In this document: positions 52,008 to 60,929 of the stretch, one piece after another
Numbering within the stretch: position 1 is the first letter of the stretch
How the letters are laid out: each line of letters opens with the position of its first letter
Assembly: GCF_004136575.1 (NCBI RefSeq)
Contig: NZ_NOIQ01000014.1
Coordinates: 1-64,000 of the forward strand
Origin: Rothia koreensis
GTDB lineage: Bacteria; Actinomycetota; Actinomycetes; Actinomycetales; Micrococcaceae
Length of the DNA: 64,000 nucleotides
Reading direction: 5' to 3'
Made by a program: the position numbers and the translations under genes
Notes under the pieces: model-generated
The model's input: only the letters and a program-made list of their open reading frames with translations
What the model was told of the DNA's origin: nothing
The model's database searches: none

Positions 52008-52065
52008 GTCCGGTTCGGTCTCGCGGGGCTCGCGGGGGGGGGGTCGGCCGCGGCTGCGCCCCCCG

Positions 52066-52149
52066 GCCTCGGCCCCGGCTGGCCGCGCGACCCCCGGCCT
52101 CTCGCCGCGGCGAGACCCCCGGCGGGCCTCGGCCCCGGCTGGCCGCGAG
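52066..52149. repeat. GC-rich direct repeat leading into the array
   Basis: GCCTCGGCCCCGGCTGGCC occurs twice, about 60 bp apart, in an extremely GC-rich stretch that includes a homopolymeric G run near 52035. The second copy abuts the first unit of the array. Confidence 0.6.
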
Positions 52150-52641
52150 GTGGCAATCTTGTGCGGCTCTGACCCCGCGAGGTGGCAGTATTGTGCGCCC
52201 CTGGCCCGCGAGGCGGCAGTATTGTGCGTTGCCCTCCGCGAAGTGGCAATCACGTGCGTCGCTGATCCGCGAGGTGGCAGCTTTGTGCGCTCACCCCCGC
52301 GAGGTGGCAATCACGTGCGTTTCGGCCCGCGAAGTGGCAATTCCGTGCGGAATTAGGCCCGATTTCCGCACGGAATTGCCACCTCGGCGCCGGAAGTGCA
52401 CGTGATTGCCACTTCGGCGCCGGAAGTGCACGAAATTGCCACTTCGACCGCGGGGCTGGCGCCGGAACTGCACAAGACTGCCACTTCGACCGCGGGGCGG
52501 TCCTGGAGCTGCACGTGGTTGCCACCTCGGCCCCGAAAGTGCACGAAGCTGCCACTTCGACGGAGGGCTGGCGCCGGAACTGCACAAGACTGCCACTTCG
52601 ACCGCGGGGCGGCCCTGGAAGTACACGAAATTGCCACTTCG
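52144..52641. repeat. Array of 15 short repeats in opposed orientation
   Basis: Seven rightward units of CGCGARGTGGCA-N5-GTGCG start at 52144, 52176, 52207, 52237, 52268, 52298 and 52328. Eight inverted units (YRCAC-N5-TGCCACYTCG) start at 52367, 52397, 52427, 52469, 52510, 52540, 52581 and 52622. Spacing is 30-32 bp in the first half and alternates between 30 and 41-42 bp in the second. The halves meet at the hairpin 52332-52384. The array occupies the space between convergent genes. Open frames through it are by-products. Confidence 0.85.
52333..52381. repeat. Central hairpin of the array
   Basis: GTGGCAATTCCGTGCGGAA pairs perfectly over 19 bp with TTCCGCACGGAATTGCCAC around an 11-base loop, at the point where repeat orientation flips. 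Confidence 0.85.
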
Positions 52642-52666
52642 ACCCCGAGGACGGCGCCAAAACCCG

Positions 52667-53050
52667 CTATGAAACCAATTTCTGGATCACGAAGTAGATC
52701 GCCGGGACCAGAACGAGCAGGAGGAGAGCCCACCGCCGGAGTCGGGTTTCGGTTTTTGCGGCCCTGATGTCGGGTCGGGGTTCCTGCGCGTGGGCGTCGG
52801 CATCCGCGTCGGGCTCGCTCCTCAAGTGAGCGACCGGCCCGGGATCCGGTTCGTCGCCACGAACGACGTCGTCGCCGCGCCCGTCTCCACGCGCATCCCC
52901 ACGCGCGTCCCCGCGCCCGTCGCCGGTCCCGCCGGTCCCGCCGCGCCCATCCCCGCGCCCGTCCTCGGTCCCGCCGCTGGTGCCGTCCACCGCGTCGGGG
53001 TCACGCTCCGGCTCGTCCTCGGGGCCGAGGGGAGACCGGTCAACGGCCAC
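52667..53050 (-). CDS. Low-complexity tail-anchored protein
   Basis: The 127-residue frame starts at GTG 53050, just after the crgA stop. Residues 1-95 are Gly/Asp/Arg-rich with GDGRGD- and GDARGD-like repeats. A C-terminal helix (RWALLLLVLVPAIYFVIQKLVS) suggests a tail anchor. Ribosome-binding site is weak; the membrane helix and position after crgA support it. Confidence 0.5.
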   Translation of the reverse strand: MAVDRSPLGPEDEPERDPDAVDGTSGGTEDGRGDGRGGTGGTGDGRGDARGDARGDGRGDDVVRGDEPDPGPVAHLRSEPDADADAHAQEPRPDIRAAKTETRLRRWALLLLVLVPAIYFVIQKLVS

Positions 53051-53551
53051 TCAGCGCCACCTGGTGGTCATGATGAGTCCGATCATCATCAGTCCGATGC
53101 CGATTGCGATGTTCCAGAAACTGAGGTCCGGAATGGGGAGGGCCTGGTTGGAGATGTAGAACGTCATGATCCACAGCAACCCGATGATCATGAAGCCCAG
53201 CATGATCGCGATGTACCACGTGGGGGTCGGCGAGGACTGCCGGATGTTGGAGGTCATGTCGTCAGCGATCTTGCGGAGACGCTCGTCCTCGGCGCTCTCG
53301 TGCGACCGCTTGGATTTCGCGGTCGAGCGGGTCTCCGAGGTCTCGGTCTCGTCCTGCTTGTCGGCCACGAGGGTGGTCTGGCGGTCCGTTTCGGCGACGG
53401 CGTCGCCGGTGTCGTTCGACGCGGCGTCGGTTGCAGAACCCGCGACGCTCGAGCCGGAGCGGCGCGATCCGAAGCGCCCGCGCCGGGCCTTCTTGTCGGG
53501 CGACGTGCCGCCGGTGGGCGTGTCCTCGCCGTTGTTCTTGTCCTCGGCCAT
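53051..53551 (-). CDS. crgA: Cell division protein CrgA
   Basis: This 166-residue CrgA has the conserved C-terminal domain of two helices (TPTWYIAIMLGFMIIGLLWIMTFYI and LPIPDLSFWNIAIGIGLMMIGLIMTTRWR). CrgA coordinates FtsZ, FtsI and wall synthesis at the septum and pole in actinobacteria. The N-terminal 100 residues are a disordered extension, longer than in mycobacteria. AGGAGG precedes ATG 53551. It is divergent from the sortase gene. Confidence 0.95.
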   Translation of the reverse strand: MAEDKNNGEDTPTGGTSPDKKARRGRFGSRRSGSSVAGSATDAASNDTGDAVAETDRQTTLVADKQDETETSETRSTAKSKRSHESAEDERLRKIADDMTSNIRQSSPTPTWYIAIMLGFMIIGLLWIMTFYISNQALPIPDLSFWNIAIGIGLMMIGLIMTTRWR

Positions 53552-53752
53552 TCTCGGTCCTCCTGGAATCCCGCGTTCGACGACCGCGGTGTCCACATCA
53601 GGTATGATTCTTGCGCGCAACGGCCCGTCTTCGGCGTCCGTTCGCCTGATTGTCGAGTCTAACCAATCCGCCAGGGTGTTGCCGATACGGGCAGGTGGAT
53701 TCACAGCTCGCCCCAATGATTTTGGCAACACATTCTGCGCCTGGAGGTAGAC

Positions 53753-54505
53753 GTGTCGGCCCGTGAGAGGCCCGAATGCGCCGGACGACGTCGCGGCGGA
53801 GTCGTGGGAACAGTGGTCCAGGTCTTCGGTGAGCTTCTCATCACTGCCGGACTCGTGCTGGTTCTTTTCGTCGCCTGGCAGCTGTGGTGGACCAACCTGG
53901 AATCCGACCGGACGCAGGCCGACGCCGTCGCCCACCTCAAGGACGATTTCCGCTCCTCGCCGCCCGAAGACACGAAGGGCGACTCGGAGAACCCCGTCGT
54001 CGACGCCGCCCCGGGCCACGGGCAAGGCATCGGCATCATGTACATTCCGCGATTCGGGCACGACTACGAACGCCCGATCATGCAGGGAACGGGACGCGAC
54101 GTCCTGGACACCTTGGGCATCGGGCACTACGAATCCAGCGCCATGCCGGGGGACGTGGGCAACTTCGCCGTGGCTGGACATCGCCAGACCAACGGCAAGG
54201 TTTTCGACCAGATCGACCAGTTGGTGGCCGGGGACCGCATCTACGTCAGGACCGCTTCGGGCTACTACACCTACGTTTTCCGAAACAACGAAATCGTGCT
54301 CCCCTCCGCCACGGACGTGACCGCCCCCGTTCCCGGGAACCCCGGGGCGGAACCCCAGGACCGACTCATGACGCTGACCAGTTGCAACCCCCGTTTCGGG
54401 TCGTCCGAACGGATCATCGCCTACGCTGTCTATGAGGGATGGCGGCCCCAGGCGGAGGGCCCGCCCACGGAGATTGCCGACCAGGTGGGAGAGGACGGAA
54501 AATAG
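53753..54505 (+). CDS. srtE: Class E sortase
   Basis: The 250-residue transpeptidase anchors surface proteins to the wall. An N-terminal helix (about 22-45) and a sortase barrel are present with catalytic H143 (AGHRQT), C211 (TLTSCNPRFG) and R220. GTG 53753 follows GGAGG. Class E enzymes next to pabA and pknB are standard in actinobacteria. It may be co-transcribed with the small membrane gene and pabA. Confidence 0.93.
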   Translation: MSARERPECAGRRRGGVVGTVVQVFGELLITAGLVLVLFVAWQLWWTNLESDRTQADAVAHLKDDFRSSPPEDTKGDSENPVVDAAPGHGQGIGIMYIPRFGHDYERPIMQGTGRDVLDTLGIGHYESSAMPGDVGNFAVAGHRQTNGKVFDQIDQLVAGDRIYVRTASGYYTYVFRNNEIVLPSATDVTAPVPGNPGAEPQDRLMTLTSCNPRFGSSERIIAYAVYEGWRPQAEGPPTEIADQVGEDGK

Positions 54506-54667
54506 ATGTACGGCTGGATCTTCGCCCACATGCCAGGTCCCTTGTGGGTCCGGATCATCATTGCGATTGTTCTGGTGGTTGCGGTGGTCTGCCTCATGGT
54601 GGAGTACCTGTTTCCCTGGCTTGCCGAGTACAGCCCGCTGAGCCCCAATGTGACCGTCGACGAGTAG
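54506..54667 (+). CDS. Small single-pass membrane protein
   Basis: The 53-residue frame begins right after the sortase stop. It has one helix (IIIAIVLVVAVVCLMVEYLF) followed by a short outside tail (LSPNVTVDE). Tight packing between sortase and pabA and a clean hydrophobic segment support it. Probably a conserved partner in this operon; function unknown. Confidence 0.75.
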   Translation: MYGWIFAHMPGPLWVRIIIAIVLVVAVVCLMVEYLFPWLAEYSPLSPNVTVDE

Positions 54668-54676
54668 GAGAATCCC

Positions 54677-55315
54677 ATGACCATCAAGATCCTTGTGGTG
54701 GACAACTACGACAGCTTCGTCTTCACCCTCGTCGGATACGTCCAACAGTTCGGGGCGGAGACCACCGTGATCCGCAACGACGATCTGACCTCGGCCGAGG
54801 CCAGGGACTTGGCCGAACAGCACGACGGCGTCCTGCTCTCGCCCGGCCCCGGCGCACCCGCCGAGGCCGGTGTCTGCATCGACCTCATCAACTGGGCCAC
54901 CGAGCGCGACAAACCTCTCTTCGGGGTGTGCCTCGGTCACCAGGCGATTGCCGAGGCCTTCGGCGGGACTGTGACCCATTCGCCCGAACTCATGCACGGC
55001 AAGACGTCCCGGTTGACCCACAACTCTACCTCGGTCTTTTCGGGGGTCAGGACCCCGTTCACGGCAACCCGATACCATTCGCTGGCGATCCAGGACGGGA
55101 CCCTGCCGGAGGTCCTGGAAGCCACCGCCTGGACCGAGTCGGGCATCATCATGGGCGTGCGTCACCGCACGGCCCCGATCCACGGGGTGCAGTTCCACCC
55201 CGAATCGGTGCTGACGGAGGACGGCTACCTGATGGTGGGGAACTGGCTCGAATCCCTCGGGCTCTCGGGGGCCGTCATGAAGGGCCGCGACCTGTCCCCG
55301 TTGATCGAGGCGTGA
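54677..55315 (+). CDS. pabA: Aminodeoxychorismate/anthranilate synthase glutaminase subunit
   Basis: The 212-residue class-I glutamine amidotransferase supplies ammonia to PabB or TrpE. Its triad is C85 (FGVCLGHQ) with His and Glu in GVQFHPESV; VDNYDSFVFTL and LLSPGPGAP are family marks. The copy next to pknB in actinobacteria is annotated as trpG or pabA; no trp genes adjoin, so the folate role is likelier. AGGAG precedes the ATG. Confidence 0.92.
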   Translation: MTIKILVVDNYDSFVFTLVGYVQQFGAETTVIRNDDLTSAEARDLAEQHDGVLLSPGPGAPAEAGVCIDLINWATERDKPLFGVCLGHQAIAEAFGGTVTHSPELMHGKTSRLTHNSTSVFSGVRTPFTATRYHSLAIQDGTLPEVLEATAWTESGIIMGVRHRTAPIHGVQFHPESVLTEDGYLMVGNWLESLGLSGAVMKGRDLSPLIEA

Positions 55316-55359
55316 TCACGGCCCGGTGACCCATTGCCGGTCCCCGGTCGGACCAGGAG

Positions 55360-57627
55360 TCACCGCGGTTGGCTGGGGCTGGGCGACGGCGAGGCGTTCG
55401 AGGGGCTGCTGCTGGGAGACGGGCTGTTCCCCGGCTTGTCGTTCCCGTTCCCGTTGGCGTTGTTGTTGCCGTTCCCATTGTTGCCACGGTCATTGCCCGA
55501 GCCGTTGTTCGACCCTGAACCGTTGGTTCCCTGACCCGACCCGTTCGAGGTGCCGTGGCTGCTCGAGGGGCTGGGGGACGGCGTCGACGTCGGCCGCGGG
55601 CCCGAGGAAACGGTGATCGTGACCGTGGAGCCCTGGGCGATGGACGTTCCGCCCTGGGCCGATTGTCGGACGACGGTTCCGGCGGGCTGACTCGAGTTCT
55701 CGGTCGTGATCTCCGTGGAGAGCAGGGTGTCCTTGCCGGTCAGCTCGGCCACGGCCTCGTCGCGGGTCTTGCCGACGACGTCGGGGACCTGGACCTTGCC
55801 GGTGGAGAGCACCAGGTTCACGGTGCTGCCGGCCTTGACCTGCTCGCCCAGGTTCGGATGGGTCCCCACCACGAGACCGGCCTGGATGGTCGGGTTGTTG
55901 GCGGTCTCGACGCGTCCGGCCTTGAGCCCCAGCTCCTCGAGGCGGGAGCGGACATAGGCCTCCGACTGGCCGGCGAGGTCATCGGGCAGACTGAGGTTCT
56001 CCGGGCCCTTGGACACGTGCAGGGTCACGGTCGAATCCTTCTCGACTTCGGTTCCCTTGCTCGGGTCCGTCTTGATGGCGTTTCCGCTCTCGACCTTGTC
56101 CGAGAAGTCTTCCGAGACCTTGACCTTCAGCCCCTCGTTGCGGAGGCGGTTCTCGGCGTCGGATTCGGACTGGTTCTCGACCGCGGGCACATTGACGTAG
56201 ACCGGCTTGTTGAGTTCGTTCTGATAGTAGAGCCAGGCACCCAGGGCGGTGGCCGCCAGCAGGAAGATGATGAGTCCGAGGATCACGTTCTTCCACGCCG
56301 CACGACGCCGCTTCCTGGCGGCCAAGGCCTTGTGCCGCTCGTAGTCGTACAACTCCTCGTCGGTGTATTCATCCTGTGCCGAAGGGAAGAAGCCCGAGAC
56401 GCTGGAGTCCTCCATCTGGGGAGTGCGCCCTTCGTGCATGGTGTATTCCGAGTCCTGGCTGCCCGCCGAGTCCTCGGGAGAGTTCAGGGAGGACGTGTAC
56501 GCGTGGTCGCCGTTTGCGACGTTCGCATCGTCCGCCGACCGCGATGCGGCTGCCCCGGCGCCTGCGGCCGTTGCTCCCGCGGCAATGCCGGTCACACCGC
56601 CGATGGCCTGCGTGGGATCTTCAGCGGGGTTTCCGGCGTGGTCCACGCTGATCCCGTGCGAGGCGTTCTGGAGGGCGAAGGAGAAGTCCTCGGCGGATTG
56701 GAAACGGTCCGCCCGGTTCTTCTCCAAGGAGCGGAGGGCGAGGGCATCCAGCGCCGGCGAGATCTCCGGTCGGAACGTGCTCGGCGGCTCCGCGGTATCG
56801 CGCATGTGCTGCTCCATGACCTCAACGCTCGACGAGCCGTCGAAGGGCGGCCGTCCAGCGAGCATCTGATAGAGCAGGCACCCGACCGCGTACAGGTCGG
56901 AGCGTTCGTCGGCGGTTTCTCCCCGCGCCTGTTCGGGGGAAATGTACCTGGCCGTGCCCATGATCGTCTGTGCCTCGGTCAGGGGACGCGCGGTCTCGGT
57001 CATGGCCCGGGCGATGCCGAAGTCCATGACCTTGATCCTGGCCGGACGGCCCAGGGCCTCGTCCTCTTCGGTGCGGTCGAGGACCATGACGTTCCCGGGC
57101 TTGATGTCCCGGTGGATGATGCCGCGCTCGTGGCTGTACTGCAGCGCGTCCAGAATCCCTTCGGCGTAACTGAGGGCGTCGTCGATCGGGAGTTGACCCT
57201 TCTCGGACAGGACGTCCTTCAGTGTGTTCCCGTTCAGGCGTTCCATCACCATGTACGGGACCGAGTCCGAGTCGACCTCTTCGACGGGTTCGACGTCGTC
57301 TTCGGGATGCTCCGGTTCGACCTTGGGCATCGGCGCCGTCGCTTCCGGGTCCTCCAATGCCTTTTCCTCGGTCACGGGGCTGAAGGTCCCCGTGTCGAAA
57401 ACGGCGATCACGGTCGGGTGGTTCATCGAGGCAATGGCCTCGGCCTCCCGACGGAAGCGAGTGCGGAACACGCCGTTCTCCGCGTGCTCGGGACGCAAGA
57501 CTTTGATGGCCACCTGACGGCCGAGGCGATTGTCTTCGGCGGCGTAGACGGTGGCCATGCCGCCGGAGCCCAGGATCTCACCCAGTTCGTACCGGTGGTC
57601 GAGAATACGTGGAACGCGCAGATTCAT
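55360..57627 (-). CDS. pknB: PASTA-domain Ser/Thr protein kinase PknB
   Basis: The 755-residue kinase has an N-terminal catalytic domain with Gly loop GSGGMATVY, K42, HRDIKPGN (D173) and DFGIA (D202). Its long juxtamembrane linker is followed by one helix (about 445-465) and extracellular PASTA repeats that sense wall precursors. The tail is rich in Asn, Gly, Ser and Pro. An acidic insert of about 40 residues (83-122) interrupts the N lobe and a smaller one precedes DFG. It starts ten bases after the pknA stop. Confidence 0.96.
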   Translation of the reverse strand: MNLRVPRILDHRYELGEILGSGGMATVYAAEDNRLGRQVAIKVLRPEHAENGVFRTRFRREAEAIASMNHPTVIAVFDTGTFSPVTEEKALEDPEATAPMPKVEPEHPEDDVEPVEEVDSDSVPYMVMERLNGNTLKDVLSEKGQLPIDDALSYAEGILDALQYSHERGIIHRDIKPGNVMVLDRTEEDEALGRPARIKVMDFGIARAMTETARPLTEAQTIMGTARYISPEQARGETADERSDLYAVGCLLYQMLAGRPPFDGSSSVEVMEQHMRDTAEPPSTFRPEISPALDALALRSLEKNRADRFQSAEDFSFALQNASHGISVDHAGNPAEDPTQAIGGVTGIAAGATAAGAGAAASRSADDANVANGDHAYTSSLNSPEDSAGSQDSEYTMHEGRTPQMEDSSVSGFFPSAQDEYTDEELYDYERHKALAARKRRRAAWKNVILGLIIFLLAATALGAWLYYQNELNKPVYVNVPAVENQSESDAENRLRNEGLKVKVSEDFSDKVESGNAIKTDPSKGTEVEKDSTVTLHVSKGPENLSLPDDLAGQSEAYVRSRLEELGLKAGRVETANNPTIQAGLVVGTHPNLGEQVKAGSTVNLVLSTGKVQVPDVVGKTRDEAVAELTGKDTLLSTEITTENSSQPAGTVVRQSAQGGTSIAQGSTVTITVSSGPRPTSTPSPSPSSSHGTSNGSGQGTNGSGSNNGSGNDRGNNGNGNNNANGNGNDKPGNSPSPSSSPSNASPSPSPSQPR

Positions 57628-57636
57628 AGGTTTCAG

Positions 57637-59490
57637 TTATTCGTTGGAGCCTTGGGTGCCGTCTCCCGACGGCTCATCCCGGTGGTCGTTCTCGGGTGCC
57701 GCAGATGGTGCGGCCTGTGGTGAGCCGGTCGACGGGGCTGACGGTTCGCTCGGCTGAGGGGTGGGCGTGGTTGTGGAGGGCTCCTGGCTCGGATTCTCCG
57801 GGGCGGGAGCGGACGATGAGGTCTTCCCGGAGCCCGTGGACACGTAGACGTCCACGTTGGAGCCGACCGTCACCTTGTTGCCCTCGCTCGGCGAGGTCCG
57901 AATGACCTTGTCGGCGGATTGCTCGCTCGAGTTCTCGTCGTGGCGGGTCACGTTGACGCCCAGTTGCGTGATTTCGTCGATCACCGTCTGCGCATCCTGG
58001 CCCACCATCTTGTTCGGCAGGGTCACCGATTCGGGACCTGTCGAGTACACCACGGTCACGTTCGAACCTGCGGCGACCTCACCTTCGGGGGACACCTCGA
58101 GCACGGAGTTCTTCTCCTCGCTCGAGCTCTTGCCCTCGGAGTGGACGGACAAGCCCATGCTGGCGAGCTGGGAGACGACGTCGTCCAGTTTCTTGCCCTT
58201 GTAGTCGGAGGACTTGATGGTGAGCATCTTCGCCGAACTCGAACTGGAGGTCGGGTGCGATGAGGACGACGGCGCGCTCGTGGCGGCCGGGCCCGCGGTG
58301 CTCGGGGAGGCCGATGCGTCCGTGCCGGAGCCGGACTGAACGACCCACCAGATCCCCAGACCAGCGGCCAGCAGCAGGACCAGGAGCGGGACGAGCCACT
58401 TCCACACGGCCGTGCCCTGACGGGACTTCTTCTCGCCCTTGTCCGTGTAGTCGCCCTGGTACTGGAGGGACCGGGGCTCGCCCACGGCGGGCAACTGCGA
58501 GGTCGTCGGTTGCGGCTGGTATCCGGCCGCCGACGCACCGGAACCGAACTGCCGCGTCGCGTCCGTGCTGCCCATCGACTCCGTGGGGGTCACCGGCTGC
58601 GTCTGTCCGGTATCGGTGCTGATCGGAAGGTAGGTCGACAGGCCGGGGACGGCCTTGACCGCAGCCTTGAGGTCGTTGCGCCGGATGGCGTCCACCGCGC
58701 TGGCCAACGTGGTCGCGTTCGCCGGTCGTTGTGCCGGGTCCTTGGACAGCAGGCACATGATCATCGCCTGCGCCGGTACGGGAACCGACTTGGGCAGGGA
58801 CGGCGGCGGATCGTTGACCTGGGCCAACGCGATCGCGATCTGGGATTCGCCCGTGAAGGGGCGCTTGCCTGCGAGGCACTCGTACCCGATGATGCCCAGC
58901 GAGTACAGGTCCGACGACGCCGTGGCGGTCTGCCCGGTTGCCTGCTCCGGGGCAAGATACTGGGCGGTGCCCATGACCTGCCCGGTCGCCGTCAGCGGAA
59001 CCTGGTCGGCGAGGCGGGCGATGCCGAAATCGGTCACCTTCACGCGGTTGTCCGGCGTGATCATGATGTTTCCGGGCTTGACGTCGCGGTGCACGAGACC
59101 CTGGGCGTGCGCGGCCGCCAGAGCACGCGCCGTCTGGGCGATGATATTGAGCGTGCGGTCCGCCGGGAGGGTCTTCTCCCGTTCGATGATGTTGGACAGA
59201 GGTTCCCCGGGGACCAGCTCCATGACCAGGTAGGCCGAGCCTTCTTCCTCGCCGTAGTCGAAGACGTTGGCGACGCCCGGGTGGTTCAGCAACGCCGTGT
59301 GCCGTGCCTCCGCGCGGAAACGCTCGAGGAAGCCCGGGTCGCCGGTGTATTCCTCTTTCAGGATCTTGACGGCGACGATGCGGCCCAGGACCTTGTCCTT
59401 GGCCTTCCAGACCTCGCCCATGCCTCCGACGGCGATGCGTTCGGTCAGGCCGTAGCGACCACCGAGGGTCGTCGATGATGAGGGCCTCAC
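57637..59490 (-). CDS. pknA: Ser/Thr protein kinase, PknA-type with PASTA repeats
   Basis: The 617-residue kinase has K42, HRDVKPGN (D136), DFGIARLA and APEQATG. One helix (about 366-388) follows a linker; two PASTA-like repeats ([24 protein letters not shown] and [23 protein letters not shown]) and a Ser/Pro-rich tail follow. Classical mycobacterial PknA lacks PASTA repeats, so this one may sense wall fragments too. Overlaps pbpA by four bases. Confidence 0.94.
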   Translation of the reverse strand: MRPSSSTTLGGRYGLTERIAVGGMGEVWKAKDKVLGRIVAVKILKEEYTGDPGFLERFRAEARHTALLNHPGVANVFDYGEEEGSAYLVMELVPGEPLSNIIEREKTLPADRTLNIIAQTARALAAAHAQGLVHRDVKPGNIMITPDNRVKVTDFGIARLADQVPLTATGQVMGTAQYLAPEQATGQTATASSDLYSLGIIGYECLAGKRPFTGESQIAIALAQVNDPPPSLPKSVPVPAQAMIMCLLSKDPAQRPANATTLASAVDAIRRNDLKAAVKAVPGLSTYLPISTDTGQTQPVTPTESMGSTDATRQFGSGASAAGYQPQPTTSQLPAVGEPRSLQYQGDYTDKGEKKSRQGTAVWKWLVPLLVLLLAAGLGIWWVVQSGSGTDASASPSTAGPAATSAPSSSSHPTSSSSSAKMLTIKSSDYKGKKLDDVVSQLASMGLSVHSEGKSSSEEKNSVLEVSPEGEVAAGSNVTVVYSTGPESVTLPNKMVGQDAQTVIDEITQLGVNVTRHDENSSEQSADKVIRTSPSEGNKVTVGSNVDVYVSTGSGKTSSSAPAPENPSQEPSTTTPTPQPSEPSAPSTGSPQAAPSAAPENDHRDEPSGDGTQGSNE

Positions 59491-60929
59491 TGATTCAACA
59501 CCGCCTCGAAAAGTTGCTTGGCACCGGGGCTCGTGAGCTGGGCTCCTGTGACCGCGTCTACATCTTCATAGACAATAGCAACAGCTAGTTCCGGGTCGTC
59601 CGCCGGCGCGAAGCCGGTGAACCATGCTTGGTTGTTCCCGTCCGTGCCGGTCTCGGCGGTACCGGTCTTGCCTGCGACCTTGGTTCCGTCCACCTGGGCC
59701 CCGGACGCGATGCCGTTGTCGACGTCGTTGACCATCCAGTCGCGCACCTGGTGAGCGACGTCGGGCGAGGTCGACTCGCGCAGCTTCTCCGCGGAGAAAT
59801 CGTAGAGCGTGCTCAAGCTGTTCGACCGAACGGTCTTGACCATGTTCGGTTTCATCTGGACGCCGTCATTGGCGATAGCGGAAGACATCATGGCCACCTG
59901 CATCGGGGTGGATTTGACGTCGTACTGACCGATCGAAGACAACGCGAGCTCGCTCTTGGACATGCCACTGGGGAAGTTTGATGGGGTGACCTTCAACGGA
60001 ACGGACAGATCCTGTCCGTAGCCGAAGTTCTTGGCCGTCTTGGCAATCTTATCCTCACCGAGGTCCATGGCGATCTGAGCGAACGGAGTGTTGCAGGACT
60101 GCTCCAGAGCCCACTGGATATCCGCCTTGGAACGGGACGCGCATTGGCCGTTGACGTAGTTCGGCAAGGTTGTGTCCGTGCCCGGCAGGGGCAGGTTCTG
60201 CGGGTTGTCCAGCTCGGAATCCTTGTTGTACTTCCCGGATTCCAGGGCCGCGACGGCGTCCATGATCTTGAACGTCGAACCCGGCGAGTAGAGGTCCCCC
60301 GACACCGCGCGGTTGTACAACGGCTTGTCCTGGTCCTGGTTCAGCTCGGAATAGGACTGGATGACCGACTTCGAGTCGTGGGAGGAGAGCTGGTTCGGAT
60401 CGTAGCTCGGTGCCGAGACCATCGCCTTGATCTCACCCGTCTTGGGGTTCATCGCGACGATCGACCCCTTGTGCCCCGACATCAACTCGGTCGCCTTCTT
60501 CTGCAACTTCGGATCGATCGTCAGCTCCACCGAGGCCCCGTGGGTCTCCTTGTTGGAGAAGATCTGCGCGATGCGGTCGTAGAACTGCGAGTCAGACTTG
60601 CCGGACAGTTCCTCGCCGAGCGCGGATTCGAGCCCGGTGGAGCCGTACACCATCGAGAAGTAGCCGGTCAGGGCGGCGTATTCGTCCGTCTGCGAGTACT
60701 CGCGCTTGTATCCGAAGCTGTCGTCCGAGGGGACGGACTGCGCAATTTCGGACCCGTTCACGAGGATGGAGCCACGGGCGGAGCCGTACTGGTCGTACAG
60801 CTGCCGGGAGTTCCAGGGATTGTCCTCAAGGGCGCCGGCGTGGATGAACTGAACGTATGTCAGGGAACCGACGAGGAGGATGAACACGCCCGCGACGGCG
60901 AGCCATGTTCTTCGGATGGCCTGATTCAC
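59487..60929 (-). CDS. pbpA: Class B penicillin-binding protein PbpA
   Basis: The 480-residue transpeptidase crosslinks peptidoglycan. An N-terminal anchor helix (9-28) precedes the catalytic domain with S218-T-F-K221, S278-C-N280 and K421-T-G. It is coupled to rodA (ATGA overlap), the glycosyltransferase with which it forms a synthase pair, and is followed by the kinase genes that regulate wall growth. Confidence 0.96.
   Translation of the reverse strand: MNQAIRRTWLAVAGVFILLVGSLTYVQFIHAGALEDNPWNSRQLYDQYGSARGSILVNGSEIAQSVPSDDSFGYKREYSQTDEYAALTGYFSMVYGSTGLESALGEELSGKSDSQFYDRIAQIFSNKETHGASVELTIDPKLQKKATELMSGHKGSIVAMNPKTGEIKAMVSAPSYDPNQLSSHDSKSVIQSYSELNQDQDKPLYNRAVSGDLYSPGSTFKIMDAVAALESGKYNKDSELDNPQNLPLPGTDTTLPNYVNGQCASRSKADIQWALEQSCNTPFAQIAMDLGEDKIAKTAKNFGYGQDLSVPLKVTPSNFPSGMSKSELALSSIGQYDVKSTPMQVAMMSSAIANDGVQMKPNMVKTVRSNSLSTLYDFSAEKLRESTSPDVAHQVRDWMVNDVDNGIASGAQVDGTKVAGKTGTAETGTDGNNQAWFTGFAPADDPELAVAIVYEDVDAVTGAQLTSPGAKQLFEAVLNQ

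Noticed and set aside
52144-52641. Regular short repeats suggesting a CRISPR array
   Set aside because: Spacers are only about 8-20 bp, the units flip orientation halfway, and no cas gene is nearby.
52250-52767. Long open frames on both strands through the array
   Set aside because: They are created by the repeat itself (recurring Cys-His and Val-Ala blocks), lack ribosome-binding sites and overlap each other.
53051-55198. 715-codon leftward open frame containing crgA at its end
   Set aside because: Only the last 166 residues resemble a protein family; the rest is antisense to the sortase and pabA genes.
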